From contig NZ_AAUW01000001.1 in NCBI RefSeq assembly GCF_000168975.1, forward strand, positions 487,517 to 551,516: a stretch of 64,000 nucleotides of DNA, written 5' to 3'. Shown here in pieces: positions 1 to 8,903 of the stretch. The translations under genes were made by a program, and so were the position numbers. The notes below the pieces were generated by a model that ran no database searches, had not been told where the DNA came from, and saw only the letters and a list, made by a program, of their open reading frames with translations. The stretch is from Roseibium aggregatum IAM 12614. Lineage in GTDB: Bacteria > Pseudomonadota > Alphaproteobacteria > Rhizobiales > Stappiaceae. How positions within the stretch are numbered: the stretch's first letter is position 1; every line of letters starts with the position of its first letter.

Positions 1-330
1 GCCTGCTTCGTGCTCGCCAATTTCCACGCGCCTGCAGCCGCATTCGTCTTCATGCTGCTTGTCGGCATTTCGAACGGCTTCAACAGCACTCTGGTCGGGG
101 CGTTATGGCCGGAGGTCTACGGAACCAGGCACATGGGGGCAATTCGCTCGGTTGCCTTTTCCGTGATGGTGTTCGCTTCCGCCGCGGGTCCCGGTCTGGT
201 CGGTTGGCTGATCGACAAGGGCGTCTCGTTCGATCTTCAGGTCATGGCAATGGGACTCTATTGCCTCGTTTTCTGCGGTGTCCTTGGCTTTGTGTCGCGG
301 ACCTACCGGTCTGGCGAACATTCTTCGTAA
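1..330 (+). CDS. MFS transporter, C-terminal part (gene cut by window start)
   Basis: About 109 C-terminal residues are visible and the frame is open to the first base, so the gene begins upstream. Three hydrophobic stretches alternate with short basic loops. The first reads LVGISNGFNSTLVGALWPE, then comes a GTRHMGAIRS loop, a second helix ending GPGLVGWLIDKG, and a last helix before the basic tail SRTYRSGEHSS. This is the pattern of the last helices of a major facilitator superfamily transporter. The substrate cannot be told from this fragment. The 52 bp to gltX contain no evident terminator. Confidence 0.7.
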   Translation, partial: ACFVLANFHAPAAAFVFMLLVGISNGFNSTLVGALWPEVYGTRHMGAIRSVAFSVMVFASAAGPGLVGWLIDKGVSFDLQVMAMGLYCLVFCGVLGFVSRTYRSGEHSS

Positions 331-382
331 GGTCCGATAGTTTGGGGTTGCCGTCCGGTTCAACCCCGGCTAACTCATCGCC

Positions 383-1744
383 ATGACTGTCACCGTACGC
401 TTCGCGCCGTCGCCGACCGGCCACATCCACATCGGCAACATCCGTCCCGCGCTCTACAACTGGCTTTTTGCCAAGAAAATGGGCGGCAGGTTCATTCTGC
501 GCTTCGATGATACGGACCTTGTCCGCTCGAAGCAGGAATACGCCGATTCCATCGAGAGCGACCTGCATTGGCTTGGTATCGAGCCGGACCTGAAGGAGCG
601 GCAATCGGACCGGATCGCGAATTACGATGCGGCGGCCCAGAAGCTCAAGGACGCTGGCCTGCTTTATCCGTGTTATGAAACCCCGGATGAACTGGAGCGG
701 CGCCGGTCACGCCAGCGTGCGCTCGGCAGACCCCCGGTCTATGACCGTGCAGGCCTGAAACAGACCGCGGAAGAACGCGCCGCCTTTGAAGCGGAAGGCC
801 GCAAGCCGCATTGGCGGTTTGTCCTGCCGAACCACGACGGAAATCCGTTTGAAACCAGGCGTACGGATGTTGCCTGGTCGGATCTGTGCCGGGGTGACCA
901 GACCATCGATCTGGCGTCCATGTCCGATCCGGTCCTGATCCGTGCGGATGGGTCGTATCTCTACACGTTTACCTCCATCGTCGATGATATCGACATGGAC
1001 GTGACCCACATCATCCGCGGCGAGGATCACGTCTCCAACACCGGTGTCCAGATCGCCATCTTCGAGGCGATGGGGGCGAAACCGCCGGTGTTCGGCCATC
1101 ACAACCTGCTGACGACGATCGACGGCGAAGGCCTGTCGAAGCGCAAGGGAGCGCTTTCCATAGGCTCGCTGCGGGAGGCCGGGCTTGAGCCGATGGCGGT
1201 CGCTTCCCTGGCCGTTCTGACCGGCACAAGCCAGGCGGTCGAGCCGGTTGCGACCATGGACGCCCTGATCGAGAAATTCGATCTGACCAGCGTCTCCCGG
1301 TCCTCCGCCAAGTTCGATCCGGAGGAACTGAAATCCCTCAACGCCCGTCTGGTGCACGACTTGCCCTTCGAGGCGGTCGAGAAACGCCTTGCCGACATGG
1401 GCATTGATGCAGGTGCTGAATTCTGGGAAACCGTGCGCGGCAATTGTGAGACCGTCGGCGATGCGCGTTCCTATTGGCAGATTGTCACCGGCCCGGTCGA
1501 AAGCCGCATCGAGGACGAGGACCGGGAGTTCGTTTCAGGCGCGAAGGCCTTGCTGCCGGAAGGCGAAGTGACCGGGGAAACCTGGGGCGAGTGGACGTCT
1601 GCCCTGAAGGCGGAAACCGGGCGCAAGGGCCGTGGCCTGTTCATGCCGCTGCGCCGGGTGCTCACCGGCATGGATCACGGTCCGGACATGAAGGCTTTGT
1701 TGCCGCTTATTGGGCGACGAAATATTCTGGACCGACTACCCTGA
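383..1744 (+). CDS. gltX: Glutamate--tRNA ligase (GluRS)
   Basis: Charges tRNA(Glu) with glutamate in the cytoplasm. It is a class I synthetase: [14 protein letters not shown] at residues 6-19 carries the HIGH-type signature, and LSKRKG near residue 250 is the KMSKS-type loop. The catalytic-domain motif RFDDTD and the ITRGED-like IIRGEDH are present. At 453 residues it fits the shorter GluRS type; many alphaproteobacteria carry two GluRS paralogues and this could be either one, so charging of tRNA(Gln) for the amidotransferase route is possible but not shown. The last 38 bp overlap the 3' end of the convergent DUF2865 gene. Confidence 0.93.
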   Translation: MTVTVRFAPSPTGHIHIGNIRPALYNWLFAKKMGGRFILRFDDTDLVRSKQEYADSIESDLHWLGIEPDLKERQSDRIANYDAAAQKLKDAGLLYPCYETPDELERRRSRQRALGRPPVYDRAGLKQTAEERAAFEAEGRKPHWRFVLPNHDGNPFETRRTDVAWSDLCRGDQTIDLASMSDPVLIRADGSYLYTFTSIVDDIDMDVTHIIRGEDHVSNTGVQIAIFEAMGAKPPVFGHHNLLTTIDGEGLSKRKGALSIGSLREAGLEPMAVASLAVLTGTSQAVEPVATMDALIEKFDLTSVSRSSAKFDPEELKSLNARLVHDLPFEAVEKRLADMGIDAGAEFWETVRGNCETVGDARSYWQIVTGPVESRIEDEDREFVSGAKALLPEGEVTGETWGEWTSALKAETGRKGRGLFMPLRRVLTGMDHGPDMKALLPLIGRRNILDRLP

Positions 1745-3062
1745 CAGGGGCCTTCCGGTCCGGCGCCTCGTGGTAGCCGTCGTCATCCGTCTTGAAGACG
1801 GGTGAAAAGGCTGTCAGGTCCTCCTCGTTCGTTTCCTCGTGGGAACGGATCGACAGGACCGGGAACCCGTCCTTGAAACCGGAACTTGAAGCCACTTTGT
1901 TCTCGCCGCTCTCAAACCGTGTTGCGGCGAGGTCAAGCCGGGCGGAAACATTGAAACCCTTTTCCATATTCATGAGGGTATCGGGATCCTCGAAACGCGG
2001 TAACTGCGTTCTGTCGAGCGGGGTTCTTGCCAGCGGAGAGGGGAGGTCCTCTTCGTGTTCGTAGGTTCCGCCACGGCTTGGCTGAAGCGTTCGGCGCGGC
2101 AGGCCGGCGCTGATATCAGTGAAAAACACCTTGTTGCCGGAGCTGGTGCTGATATCCGTCCAGGCAGACTGCGCCTTCGACTGGCGGGTCGTGCGGCAAC
2201 TGCAGCCTTCCACGAATTCGCTCTTGTAACGGTAGGCGAAAGGCTGCTCGGAGTAGAGGTGACCGGCAAGGGACATCATCTGGGACTGATCGCCGCCCGG
2301 GTTGCGATAGACGTATAGCTCTGTTTCCGCTGCCGGACAGATTTCCGAACACCGTGCCTCGTCGTAGGCAAATTGGCTCTTGCCTGTCGAAAAACTGACG
2401 GGGAAGAAATAGCCGTCGCAGGTTCTGACGCAAACAGTTCGGAACGCTCCGCCGGAAGGCAGTGAATACCGTTTGGTTTCGCTGCGGGTCTGGCGGCGCA
2501 CGGAAGCAATTTCGCGGTCGCCGGTTGTCGCTGAAGTCGGTTCGACGCGAGGCTGTTCGACGCGCTGTTGCGGGTTGAAAATACGGGCCAGAAGCGATTG
2601 AGGTTTGTTTTCGCCATCGGCATTGTGTTGCCGGGCTTCCCGGGAAGGGGCGTTGCAATTCTGTTTGGCAAGCGAGGCCTTGATCTGCCGCACGCGTTTG
2701 GCGTTTTTTGACGACCCGCCGCCAGACTTTGCAAGCTGGCGCTCAATTGCGGCGAGGTTGGCCTTCATGCGTTTGATCTTGTCGTTGAGACCGTTGCATT
2801 TGGCCGAAGCGGTCGCGGCACAGCCGTAATAGTTCGCGTCCCGTTCTGCCGCACTGATGGCTTTCTGCTGCTGGGATTTGGCGGTGCTCCATTTCCGGGC
2901 CGCGGGCGACTGGGCGCCGGAGCGCTGTTCGATCCGCTGAAGCTCAGCGTTCAGGCTGGTGCAGGTGGCTGCGCTTGCCGTGTGTGCGCTCAGCACGAGG
3001 CAGGCACCAAACGCGACAGCGCGTGCCAAAACCTTCGACCTGGCAGACCAGCAACGTCTCAT
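1707..3062 (-). CDS. DUF2865 domain exported protein
   Basis: Protein of 451 residues if it starts at the ATG rather than at the GTG one codon upstream; a G-rich stretch lies just 5' of it. A signal peptide is evident: a basic start ([10 protein letters not shown]), a hydrophobic core and ASAA near residue 32. The middle is charged and coiled-coil-like. A cysteine-rich block follows with [29 protein letters not shown] and CSC, the pattern I associate with DUF2865, a family of unknown function in Hyphomicrobiales. Paired cysteines suggest disulfides in the periplasm or envelope. The C-terminal 80 residues are not recognisable. Its 3' end overlaps gltX by 38 bp in convergent orientation. Confidence 0.75.
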   Translation of the reverse strand: MRRCWSARSKVLARAVAFGACLVLSAHTASAATCTSLNAELQRIEQRSGAQSPAARKWSTAKSQQQKAISAAERDANYYGCAATASAKCNGLNDKIKRMKANLAAIERQLAKSGGGSSKNAKRVRQIKASLAKQNCNAPSREARQHNADGENKPQSLLARIFNPQQRVEQPRVEPTSATTGDREIASVRRQTRSETKRYSLPSGGAFRTVCVRTCDGYFFPVSFSTGKSQFAYDEARCSEICPAAETELYVYRNPGGDQSQMMSLAGHLYSEQPFAYRYKSEFVEGCSCRTTRQSKAQSAWTDISTSSGNKVFFTDISAGLPRRTLQPSRGGTYEHEEDLPSPLARTPLDRTQLPRFEDPDTLMNMEKGFNVSARLDLAATRFESGENKVASSSGFKDGFPVLSIRSHEETNEEDLTAFSPVFKTDDDGYHEAPDRKAPVRVVGPEYFVAQ

Positions 3063-3199
3063 CACCCAACCCCCGCAGCGTGTTTTTCACGCCGTATCGG
3101 CTCAAAGCCGACGACCGGCACTATCGCTGCCGGTCCTATCAATAGCAACGAAAGCTCTCACGTTAGGTTAATGGCAAAACGGCGGAACCAGGGAAAGTT

Positions 3200-3700
3200 T
3201 CAGGGGGTTTCCCCGGATCGGGCAGCTTCGTGAAGACGTTCGAAAATCTCGTCCAGCACAGCTTTCTGGTCATCCGTCAGCGCGTCTTCCAGGTTTTTGG
3301 AGTAGGCGAGCGCCTGGGGGACGATTTCCTCGTACATGGCGTTGCCTTTTTCCGACAGACTCAAGCTCTGTTCCCGTTGGTCCTCCCTGTTCTTGTCACG
3401 CAGCAGAAGGTCGCGTTTTTCCAGCGCCGCGACTGCCCGGCTAACCTTGGTCTTGTGCATGGAGGTTGCCTGGCTGATGTCCCGCGCGGTCATGGCCTTG
3501 CATTCGCCGAGGGTTGCCAGGACACGCCATTCGGCAATGCCGATGCCATATGTGTCGGCATAGATCCGGGAAAAGGATCTGCTGACGGTCTCCGCCAGAT
3601 GGTTGAGCCTGTAAGGCAGAAAGGCGCCCAGCTTCAGGACAGGTTTGGAAGGTACCTTGCCGGGGGAGGCAGCGGATTTGGACCCTTGCTGATCGCACAT
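3200..3700 (-). CDS. MarR family transcriptional regulator
   Basis: Winged helix-turn-helix repressor of about 166 residues. The family core is clear: WRVLATLGECKAMTARDIS, then the recognition helix MHKTKVSRAVAALEKRDLL and the wing RDKNREDQREQSLSLSEKG. The frame stays open to 3859, but the upstream part is unlike MarR proteins, so I chose the internal ATG that gives MCDQQGSK; its ribosome-binding site is weak and the start is uncertain. It is transcribed away from the MBL-fold gene across a 370-bp gap with two dyads, so control of that neighbour is plausible. The ligand is unknown; phenolic compounds are common for the family. Confidence 0.82.
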   Translation of the reverse strand: MCDQQGSKSAASPGKVPSKPVLKLGAFLPYRLNHLAETVSRSFSRIYADTYGIGIAEWRVLATLGECKAMTARDISQATSMHKTKVSRAVAALEKRDLLLRDKNREDQREQSLSLSEKGNAMYEEIVPQALAYSKNLEDALTDDQKAVLDEIFERLHEAARSGETP

Positions 3701-4070
3701 GAATAAGTCGACGCCTTGGAGCTTCGTTGTGCCTGATGGAACAGGCAGATGAACAATGCCGTTATCCGGCCATTTTCTGTGACTAGCAAGTATATCCGAC
3801 TGAAGAACCCTGGAAAGACTCCCCGGCCAGCTACGAAAAAGTAGCAGGATTGAAAGCAAGCCCGACGGAGAGCTTACTCAGGTGCAGTCAAAATAAGGCG
3901 AATGAGCTGACCTATCTGTTGATAAAGAAGGAATAGTTAAGGAATTGGCGAGTGAAAAATTGCGAATCAGACACTGAAACTGAGACGCTTCAGTCAACAG
4001 GAAAAAGCGCGGCAAAAATGGCGCAGGCCGATACAGGCAGTCAGACATCTGACAGGAAAGCGAGACCGCT
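3701..4070. other. Divergent intergenic region, MarR gene / MBL-fold gene
   Basis: This 370-bp gap holds no convincing ORF. It is more AT-rich than its neighbours and must carry both divergent promoters. Two dyads are visible: ACTGAA-N10-TTCAGT at 3973-3994, and a tighter one at 4040-4053 listed separately. I could not place a clear -35/-10 pair. Confidence 0.5.
4040..4053. promoter_or_regulatory. Dyad upstream of the MBL-fold gene
   Basis: GTCAGA-CA-TCTGAC has perfect 6-bp arms and ends 17 bp before the ATG of the MBL-fold gene. It could be an operator for the divergent MarR protein. It is short, so chance occurrence is possible. Confidence 0.3.
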
Positions 4071-5327
4071 ATGGTAGAGATGACAAACAGGTCCGAAGCC
4101 GTTCCGGGCGATAACGAACGGTTCGAGGAGCTTGGACGCGGCTGTTATGCCTATAGCGCGGACGGCTGCTCAAACACCGGTGTTGTCATCGGCGACAACG
4201 GCGTTCTGATTGTCGATGCGCAGGCGACACCCGCTCTTGCGGAAAAGGTGCTGCAGAAGGTTCGCGAACTTACGGACAAGCCCGTCAAACAAATTGTTCT
4301 GACCCACTTCCATGCAGACAACACACTTGGCGCTCTGGCCTTTGAGCCGGGAGAAGTCATTGCGTCCGATCTGACCAAGCGAATGATGGAAACGCGCGGC
4401 GTCGAAGAGATCCGCCTGGCGCGGCAGCGGGATGCCGCGCTGTTTGCTGATCTGCCCGGAAACACCGGCGTAAGCATGCCCTCCATGACCATAGCCTCGT
4501 CGATGACCATCGACCTTGGCGGGCTGGACGTTCGGCTGATGCATCTGGGCCGGGCTCATACGATGGGCGATCTGGTGGTCTGGGTTCCGCAGAGTGGCGT
4601 GATCTTCGCCGGTGACCTGGTGCAGAAATCCGCTGTTCCCTATTGCGGTGACGCGCACCTGGCCGACTGGCCCCGTGCACTCGACCGTATCAGGGCCTTC
4701 CGCCCGACCGCACTGATGCCGGGCCGTGGAAAGTCTGCCATCGGTGCACAGGCCGTTGCAACCGCTGTTGAAACAACCCGCGATTTTGTCGTCACCCTTC
4801 GGGATGCGGCCGCTGCATGTGTTGAACAGAGCCTTGGACTGAAGGACACTTTTCAGGCGGTACGCGACGCATTGGCGGGCCGCTTCGGATCGAAGACAGA
4901 TTTCGAGTTCCATCTGCCCATCAGCGTCGCACGGGCTTACGACGAGGCGCTTGGCCTCGACCAGCCGCAGGTATGGACGCGGGAACGGATCGCCGATCTT
5001 TATGACGCTCTGGACGGGACCTCAGCCACGTCTGAGGCCGCAACAGGCCAGTCCGCAGAAGAGGCTGCGGTGACCGAGGCTCCGTCACAGGAGGCAGACG
5101 CTGAAGCGCCTGTTGCCACCAGCGACGCCAAGGCGTCCGATCTCGTGTCAGACAGTGATTTTGCCGCCTCGCTTGCGCTCGGCTCTGAAGACGAACTTGC
5201 GACTGACGGCAAAGACATGGAACTTGCGGCGGAGGACATCGTTGAAGATGACAAGCCGTCAGACGCTGATGAAACTGCGTCGTCGGACAAGTCTTCTGCC
5301 GACAAGGTTCTGGAAGACGCCCGCTAA
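4071..5327 (+). CDS. MBL-fold metallohydrolase (SoxH-like) with acidic C-terminal tail
   Basis: Residues 20-250 form a metallo-beta-lactamase fold. THFHADN at about 78-84 is the HxHxD motif, HLGRAHTMGDLVVW supplies a further histidine and FAGDLV the bridging aspartate. CGDAHLADWP follows, then PGRG. The final histidine of HxHxDH is Asn here, and the usual PGHG histidine is Arg. I recall PGRG and CGDAH as normal in the SoxH-like branch, so a two-metal hydrolase site should not be assumed. Residues from about 320 to 418 are a low-complexity Glu/Asp/Ser/Ala tail with no recognised domain. There is no signal peptide. The substrate is unknown. A strong terminator follows the gene. Confidence 0.8.
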   Translation: MVEMTNRSEAVPGDNERFEELGRGCYAYSADGCSNTGVVIGDNGVLIVDAQATPALAEKVLQKVRELTDKPVKQIVLTHFHADNTLGALAFEPGEVIASDLTKRMMETRGVEEIRLARQRDAALFADLPGNTGVSMPSMTIASSMTIDLGGLDVRLMHLGRAHTMGDLVVWVPQSGVIFAGDLVQKSAVPYCGDAHLADWPRALDRIRAFRPTALMPGRGKSAIGAQAVATAVETTRDFVVTLRDAAAACVEQSLGLKDTFQAVRDALAGRFGSKTDFEFHLPISVARAYDEALGLDQPQVWTRERIADLYDALDGTSATSEAATGQSAEEAAVTEAPSQEADAEAPVATSDAKASDLVSDSDFAASLALGSEDELATDGKDMELAAEDIVEDDKPSDADETASSDKSSADKVLEDAR

Positions 5328-5362
5328 CAGCGCTTTCAAAACCGGTTGAGAAAATTCGTGAG

Positions 5363-5393
5363 ACGCGCGCCATCCGGGCGCGCGTTTTGTTTT
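5363..5393 (+). terminator. Intrinsic terminator after the MBL-fold gene
   Basis: A 9-bp perfect GC-rich stem (ACGCGCGCC / GGCGCGCGT) with a 5-nt loop is followed by TTTTGTTTT. It separates the MBL-fold gene from the CreA-like gene. Confidence 0.85.
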
Positions 5394-5462
5394 GGGATCG
5401 ACGCTTGATCGCGCTTTCGTGAACCCCACATGTTGAGCGGTCGAAAATCTGGAGGATTTCTA

Positions 5463-5978
5463 ATGCGTTTTCTGGTTGCTGCCGCTCTTGGCGCTTCTTT
5501 GCTGCTGCAAGGCGTCGGCGCTGCCCTCGCGGCAGACGAACCTGATCTGATCTTCAAGAAGTCGACCGTTTGGAAGTTCCTCACGCCCGACCACAAGCTG
5601 GCGACCTACGCGATAGACGACCCGATCGTTGAAGGTGTCGCCTGCCACTTCACGGTTCCGGAGAAGGGCGGTGTTTCCGGGTGGCTGGGTGTTGCGGAAG
5701 AAGTATCGGACGTCTCGCTGGCCTGCCGTCAGGTAGGGCCGATCACGATCAAGGAAGACTTCGAGCAGGGCGAGGAAATGTTCCGCCAGCGCCGTTCGTT
5801 CGTTTTCAAGAAGATGCGCATCGTCCGAGGCTGTGATGCCAAGCGGAATGTTCTTGTTTATCTTGTCTATTCCGACAAGCTGATTGAGGGTAGCCCGAAA
5901 AACTCGACCTCAACCGTACCGTTGATGCCATGGGGAGATCAGCCGCCGCCAAAATGCGCTGACTTTTTGAAGGACTGA
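5463..5978 (+). CDS. creA: CreA-like exported protein
   Basis: A protein of 171 residues beginning at an ATG with an excellent ribosome-binding site (GGAGGA, 6 bp spacing). It has a signal peptide (MRFLVAAALGASLLLQGVGAALA, cleavage near residue 23). The mature part has the CreA family pattern: IFKKSTVWKFLTPDHKLATYAIDDP, VEGVACHFT, DVSLACRQVGPI, a charged RRSFVFKKMRIVRGCD segment and a C-terminal LVYSDKLIEGSPKNSTS. Four cysteines could form two disulfides in the periplasm. The family is widespread in proteobacteria; the biochemical role is unknown to me, and the E. coli creABCD context is absent. Confidence 0.85.
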   Translation: MRFLVAAALGASLLLQGVGAALAADEPDLIFKKSTVWKFLTPDHKLATYAIDDPIVEGVACHFTVPEKGGVSGWLGVAEEVSDVSLACRQVGPITIKEDFEQGEEMFRQRRSFVFKKMRIVRGCDAKRNVLVYLVYSDKLIEGSPKNSTSTVPLMPWGDQPPPKCADFLKD

Positions 5979-6010
5979 GGCTGCAGACCAAATGGCTCGT
6001 GGGGCGCGGA

Positions 6011-6352
6011 TCAGTCCGCGTCCAGCGTTTCCAGTTGTTTCGGGCCAGGCAGCTCGGCATCCGCGCAAAAGTTCTTGTACAGCACTGACATGATGTCCCG
6101 AACCGGTTCGCTGGCGAGCTGGTAATAAATTGTCGTGCCTTCACGACGGGTGGTGACGAGCCCCTGCGCACGCAGAAGCGCAAGCTGTTGCGAAACGGTA
6201 GGCATGCGCATGCCGGTCTTTTCGGCCAGCTCGCCAACGCTGCGTTCGTTGTCGAGGACAAGACACATCAACAGCAATCGCGGAGCGGATGCCATCATCT
6301 TTAAGAAATCAGCCGCAGATTGTGCTTTATCTTCTAGTGCTTTGTAGTCCAT
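6011..6352 (-). CDS. ArsR-family regulator with the BigR/SqrR-type cysteine pair
   Basis: A 113-residue winged-helix repressor starting at MDYKALEDK; the frame extends to 6439, but the extra residues are unlike ArsR proteins. ASAPRLLLMCLVLDNE precedes the helix-turn-helix (SVGELAEKTGMRMPTVSQQLALLRAQGLV) and the wing REGTTIYYQLA. Cys30 and Cys96 are 66 residues apart, the same spacing as the two redox cysteines of SqrR (C41/C107), and the flanking motifs match that subgroup. No ArsR-type CxC metal site is present. I therefore infer a reactive-sulfur or redox sensor. No sulfide-oxidation gene lies beside it in this window, so its targets are unknown. Confidence 0.8.
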   Translation of the reverse strand: MDYKALEDKAQSAADFLKMMASAPRLLLMCLVLDNERSVGELAEKTGMRMPTVSQQLALLRAQGLVTTRREGTTIYYQLASEPVRDIMSVLYKNFCADAELPGPKQLETLDAD

Positions 6353-6523
6353 CGGAAGACCTTGCCAAACATCGGAGTAAACTGCAAGCAAAGAGGCTGG
6401 GACTTCCTCTGCGTGAATGGTCGCGGGCAAGTTTCCCACTGTTTTCGCGGTGTCTCAACTTTAAAGGTGTGCTCAGTTCCTGAGCAACTTTTACCGGTCC
6501 CTGCAATGCTCGCGAACGCGCTT

Positions 6524-6712
6524 TTATATCCGACTGGCCACCGTGACAATGATATTTCCGTTGCCACAGCCCGTGCCGGTAGTCAGGCACATGCCTTTTT
6601 GCTGGGCTTCCTGGCCAAAAGCCTTGGTACCGTCGGTAATTGCGATGATGGCCGCAAACGGGCCACCCAGGATGAGGGCGAGGAACATGAGGACGAAGAG
6701 GCGGTTCAGCAT
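6524..6712 (-). CDS. Small exported or membrane protein, 62 aa, unknown
   Basis: Starts with MLNRLFVLMFLALILGGPFAA, a signal peptide or single membrane segment, and is preceded by GGAG at suitable spacing from the ATG. The remainder is short, with two cysteines (MCLTTGTGC) and a Gly/Asn-rich end. It lies between the ArsR gene and the L,D-transpeptidase gene, in the same direction as both but with wide gaps. I recognise no family. Support rests on the signal-like N-terminus and the ribosome-binding site only. Confidence 0.45.
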   Translation of the reverse strand: MLNRLFVLMFLALILGGPFAAIIAITDGTKAFGQEAQQKGMCLTTGTGCGNGNIIVTVASRI

Positions 6713-6851
6713 GGGTAACTCCAGATGGCAATCCGTATCGATTGACTGGAGATTAGTCGGGCCGGCTTGAACCCATGCTGAGTGCCATATTCAGCTAACG
6801 TTCAGATACGTAAACGGAAATAAAAATCAATTATAACAATGAGTTAATCCA

Positions 6852-8522
6852 TCAGAGGTTCTGCGTCATCGCCGTGCGCAGTGCTTCCAGAAGCACCTTG
6901 TCACGGTTGTAGATGTCTTTTCTGAAATGGGTCGACCCGTCTTTGTTCATCCACGCAGTCAGATACGTCAGATGAACGTCGATCTCGACCTTTGGCTTGA
7001 CGACGGTGCGTTCGCCGCCGTCGCGGATGGCTTCCCAGTGGCCAGGTGTTGCGTCGGAATCGACCAGGAGAACATCTGCCAGGGCGAAAGGATCCGAGAC
7101 GCGAATGCAGCCGTGACTGAACGCACGCTCTGCTCTGGCGAACAGGGACTTGGAAGGCGTGTCGTGAATGTAGATGTTGAAACGATTGGGGAACATGAAC
7201 TTGATGCGGCCGAGCGCATTGTCCGCACCCGGGTCCTGGCGCAGGCGGAACGGGAAGTTGCCGCCTGAATAGCTGTTCCAGGCAACCTGTGTCGGCGCGA
7301 CTTCATTGCCTTCCTGAAATACCCGGATGCTCTTTCCATTAAGCGCTGTCGGGTTCTGTTTCAGTTTCGGAAGGTATTCCTTGGTGGCAATGGAATAAGG
7401 CACGTTCCAATAGGGGTTGATCTCGACATATTCCAACCGGTCTGAAAATACCGGCGTCGCATGGTAGGGCTTGCCCACGACGACCCTGGCCGTGTGTATG
7501 GTCTTGCCGTCTCGCACCACTTTCAGGTTCTGGTCTGCCAGATTGACGAACACATAGAACTGCCCCGGATCGTCCGGCATCCAGCGCCGCCGCTCCATGT
7601 TGAGCTCCATCTGGATGAGCTTTTCCTGAATGGGGATGTTGAGCTGGGCAATCGTGTCCTTGCCGATGACGCCATCGGTCTCAAGGCCATGATATTCCTG
7701 AAACAGCTTGACGGCTTCCACCAGGGCGCCGTCATAGATGTCGCCGGTATGGTCGGCTGCACCTGGGATATCTTCTTCGGCCAACCGGGTTCGCAGAACG
7801 GTCAGGCGCGGATCGCTCATGCCCGGTTTCAGAACTTCGCCTTCCGGCACCTGCGCAAAGCCACCGGCTGCTGCCTTTTCCCGGTATTGGGCGAGACGCC
7901 GCTTCAGGCGGGCGTAATTGTCGGTCTGCGGTGCAAGGCTCTCCAGAAACGCTCCGAAATCCACGGCCTGCTCGGCGTTTTCAAACAGTGTTTGGGGATC
8001 TGGCCTGTCCGGAAACAGGTTCAGGGCCTTGTTGACCTTGTTGGGCTGGACGCGGCCGGAGGAAAGGTGGGTCGCATAGCGCAGGAACTGAACGGAAAGG
8101 TCCAGATCGAACTGGGCCCATTCTGCTTCACTTTGGGCGGTTTCCGAGCGCTTGATGAAGCCGAGGGGATCATAATTGTTGGGGTTTAGCGCGTGGTCGT
8201 TTGCTGCCGCCATTGCGGCAATGGCCAGGTGAGCGTCTTCCGTCAGGCCATTTTCATTGAACCAGACGGGCGCAAATGCGCGTTCGCCATAGTAAAGTGC
8301 CAGGCCTTCGGGCACTTCCGACGACATATGCGCCTGGATGGCCTTGGCAATCGGGGTCTGCGGGTCCTTGAACGCAGCGGGCGGGGAGACTTGCGTCTCA
8401 CTGCCCGACGGAGCCTCGGTCTGGGCCTGGCTGGTAGGTGCTGCAAGTGGTCCTGACAAAAACGCAGTCAGCGCAAAAAGAAGACCGAAATATCTATTAC
8501 GGCACGTGCAAATCATTCCCAT
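6852..8522 (-). CDS. L,D-transpeptidase family protein (YcbB-like)
   Basis: About 556 residues. It makes 3-3 crosslinks or attaches proteins to peptidoglycan in the periplasm. The chosen ATG (MGMICTCRN) follows a G-rich ribosome-binding site; the open frame extends 17 codons further. A hydrophobic segment at residues 12-30 is the signal. The order is an N-terminal scaffold, a peptidoglycan-binding module around VKLFQEYHGLETDGVIGKD, then a YkuD catalytic domain ending in SHGCIRVSDPFALAD, which holds the catalytic His-Gly-Cys-Ile-Arg motif near residue 470. Size and domain order match the LdtD/YcbB group rather than the short Ldts. Confidence 0.9.
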   Translation of the reverse strand: MGMICTCRNRYFGLLFALTAFLSGPLAAPTSQAQTEAPSGSETQVSPPAAFKDPQTPIAKAIQAHMSSEVPEGLALYYGERAFAPVWFNENGLTEDAHLAIAAMAAANDHALNPNNYDPLGFIKRSETAQSEAEWAQFDLDLSVQFLRYATHLSSGRVQPNKVNKALNLFPDRPDPQTLFENAEQAVDFGAFLESLAPQTDNYARLKRRLAQYREKAAAGGFAQVPEGEVLKPGMSDPRLTVLRTRLAEEDIPGAADHTGDIYDGALVEAVKLFQEYHGLETDGVIGKDTIAQLNIPIQEKLIQMELNMERRRWMPDDPGQFYVFVNLADQNLKVVRDGKTIHTARVVVGKPYHATPVFSDRLEYVEINPYWNVPYSIATKEYLPKLKQNPTALNGKSIRVFQEGNEVAPTQVAWNSYSGGNFPFRLRQDPGADNALGRIKFMFPNRFNIYIHDTPSKSLFARAERAFSHGCIRVSDPFALADVLLVDSDATPGHWEAIRDGGERTVVKPKVEIDVHLTYLTAWMNKDGSTHFRKDIYNRDKVLLEALRTAMTQNL

Positions 8523-8903
8523 CGGAAATACCCCCTCTGATTCCCAGCCGGCAAAGTCTAGTGCATCTTGCACGTAATTGAACTCTGTTCAGCTACCTTG
8601 TTCTTGTAAAATCGATCACGTTTCTTTCCGTTCCCAGGAGAGTGTGCGCCGTTCTCGAAAATCTTCTCACGCAGTGACGCACCTGGGGCACAACGCAGAC
8701 AAATTGGCGTTCCGACGGCAACAGCAGCCTTGACCGGGTTCTGTTTTCCGGTCCATAAAGCGCACCATGATGACGGCCACACGGAACATCATTTCGATCA
8801 CCATTATTTGCAGCTAGCGACACCGCTGGCTGTGGCCGTTCCCTCTTGGCAAAATTTCCTTTGAGACGGACCGCCCGGCCAGCCGGCCAGGAGACCGTTT
8901 GAC
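8523..8903. other. Divergent intergenic region, L,D-transpeptidase / cysS
   Basis: This 381-bp gap has only shadow reading frames. It must hold the promoters of both divergent genes. I looked for a T-box or other leader before cysS and saw none; cysS has a plain AGGAG ribosome-binding site 12 bp before the ATG. Confidence 0.45.

Noticed and set aside
5000..5305. Ser/Ala-rich minus-strand frame opposite the MBL-fold tail
   Set aside because: It is the reverse reading of the acidic low-complexity tail and has no start signal.
8523..8903. T-box or other riboswitch leader before cysS
   Set aside because: No specifier-like stem, no conserved T-box sequence and no terminator before the ribosome-binding site; such control is also rare in this class.
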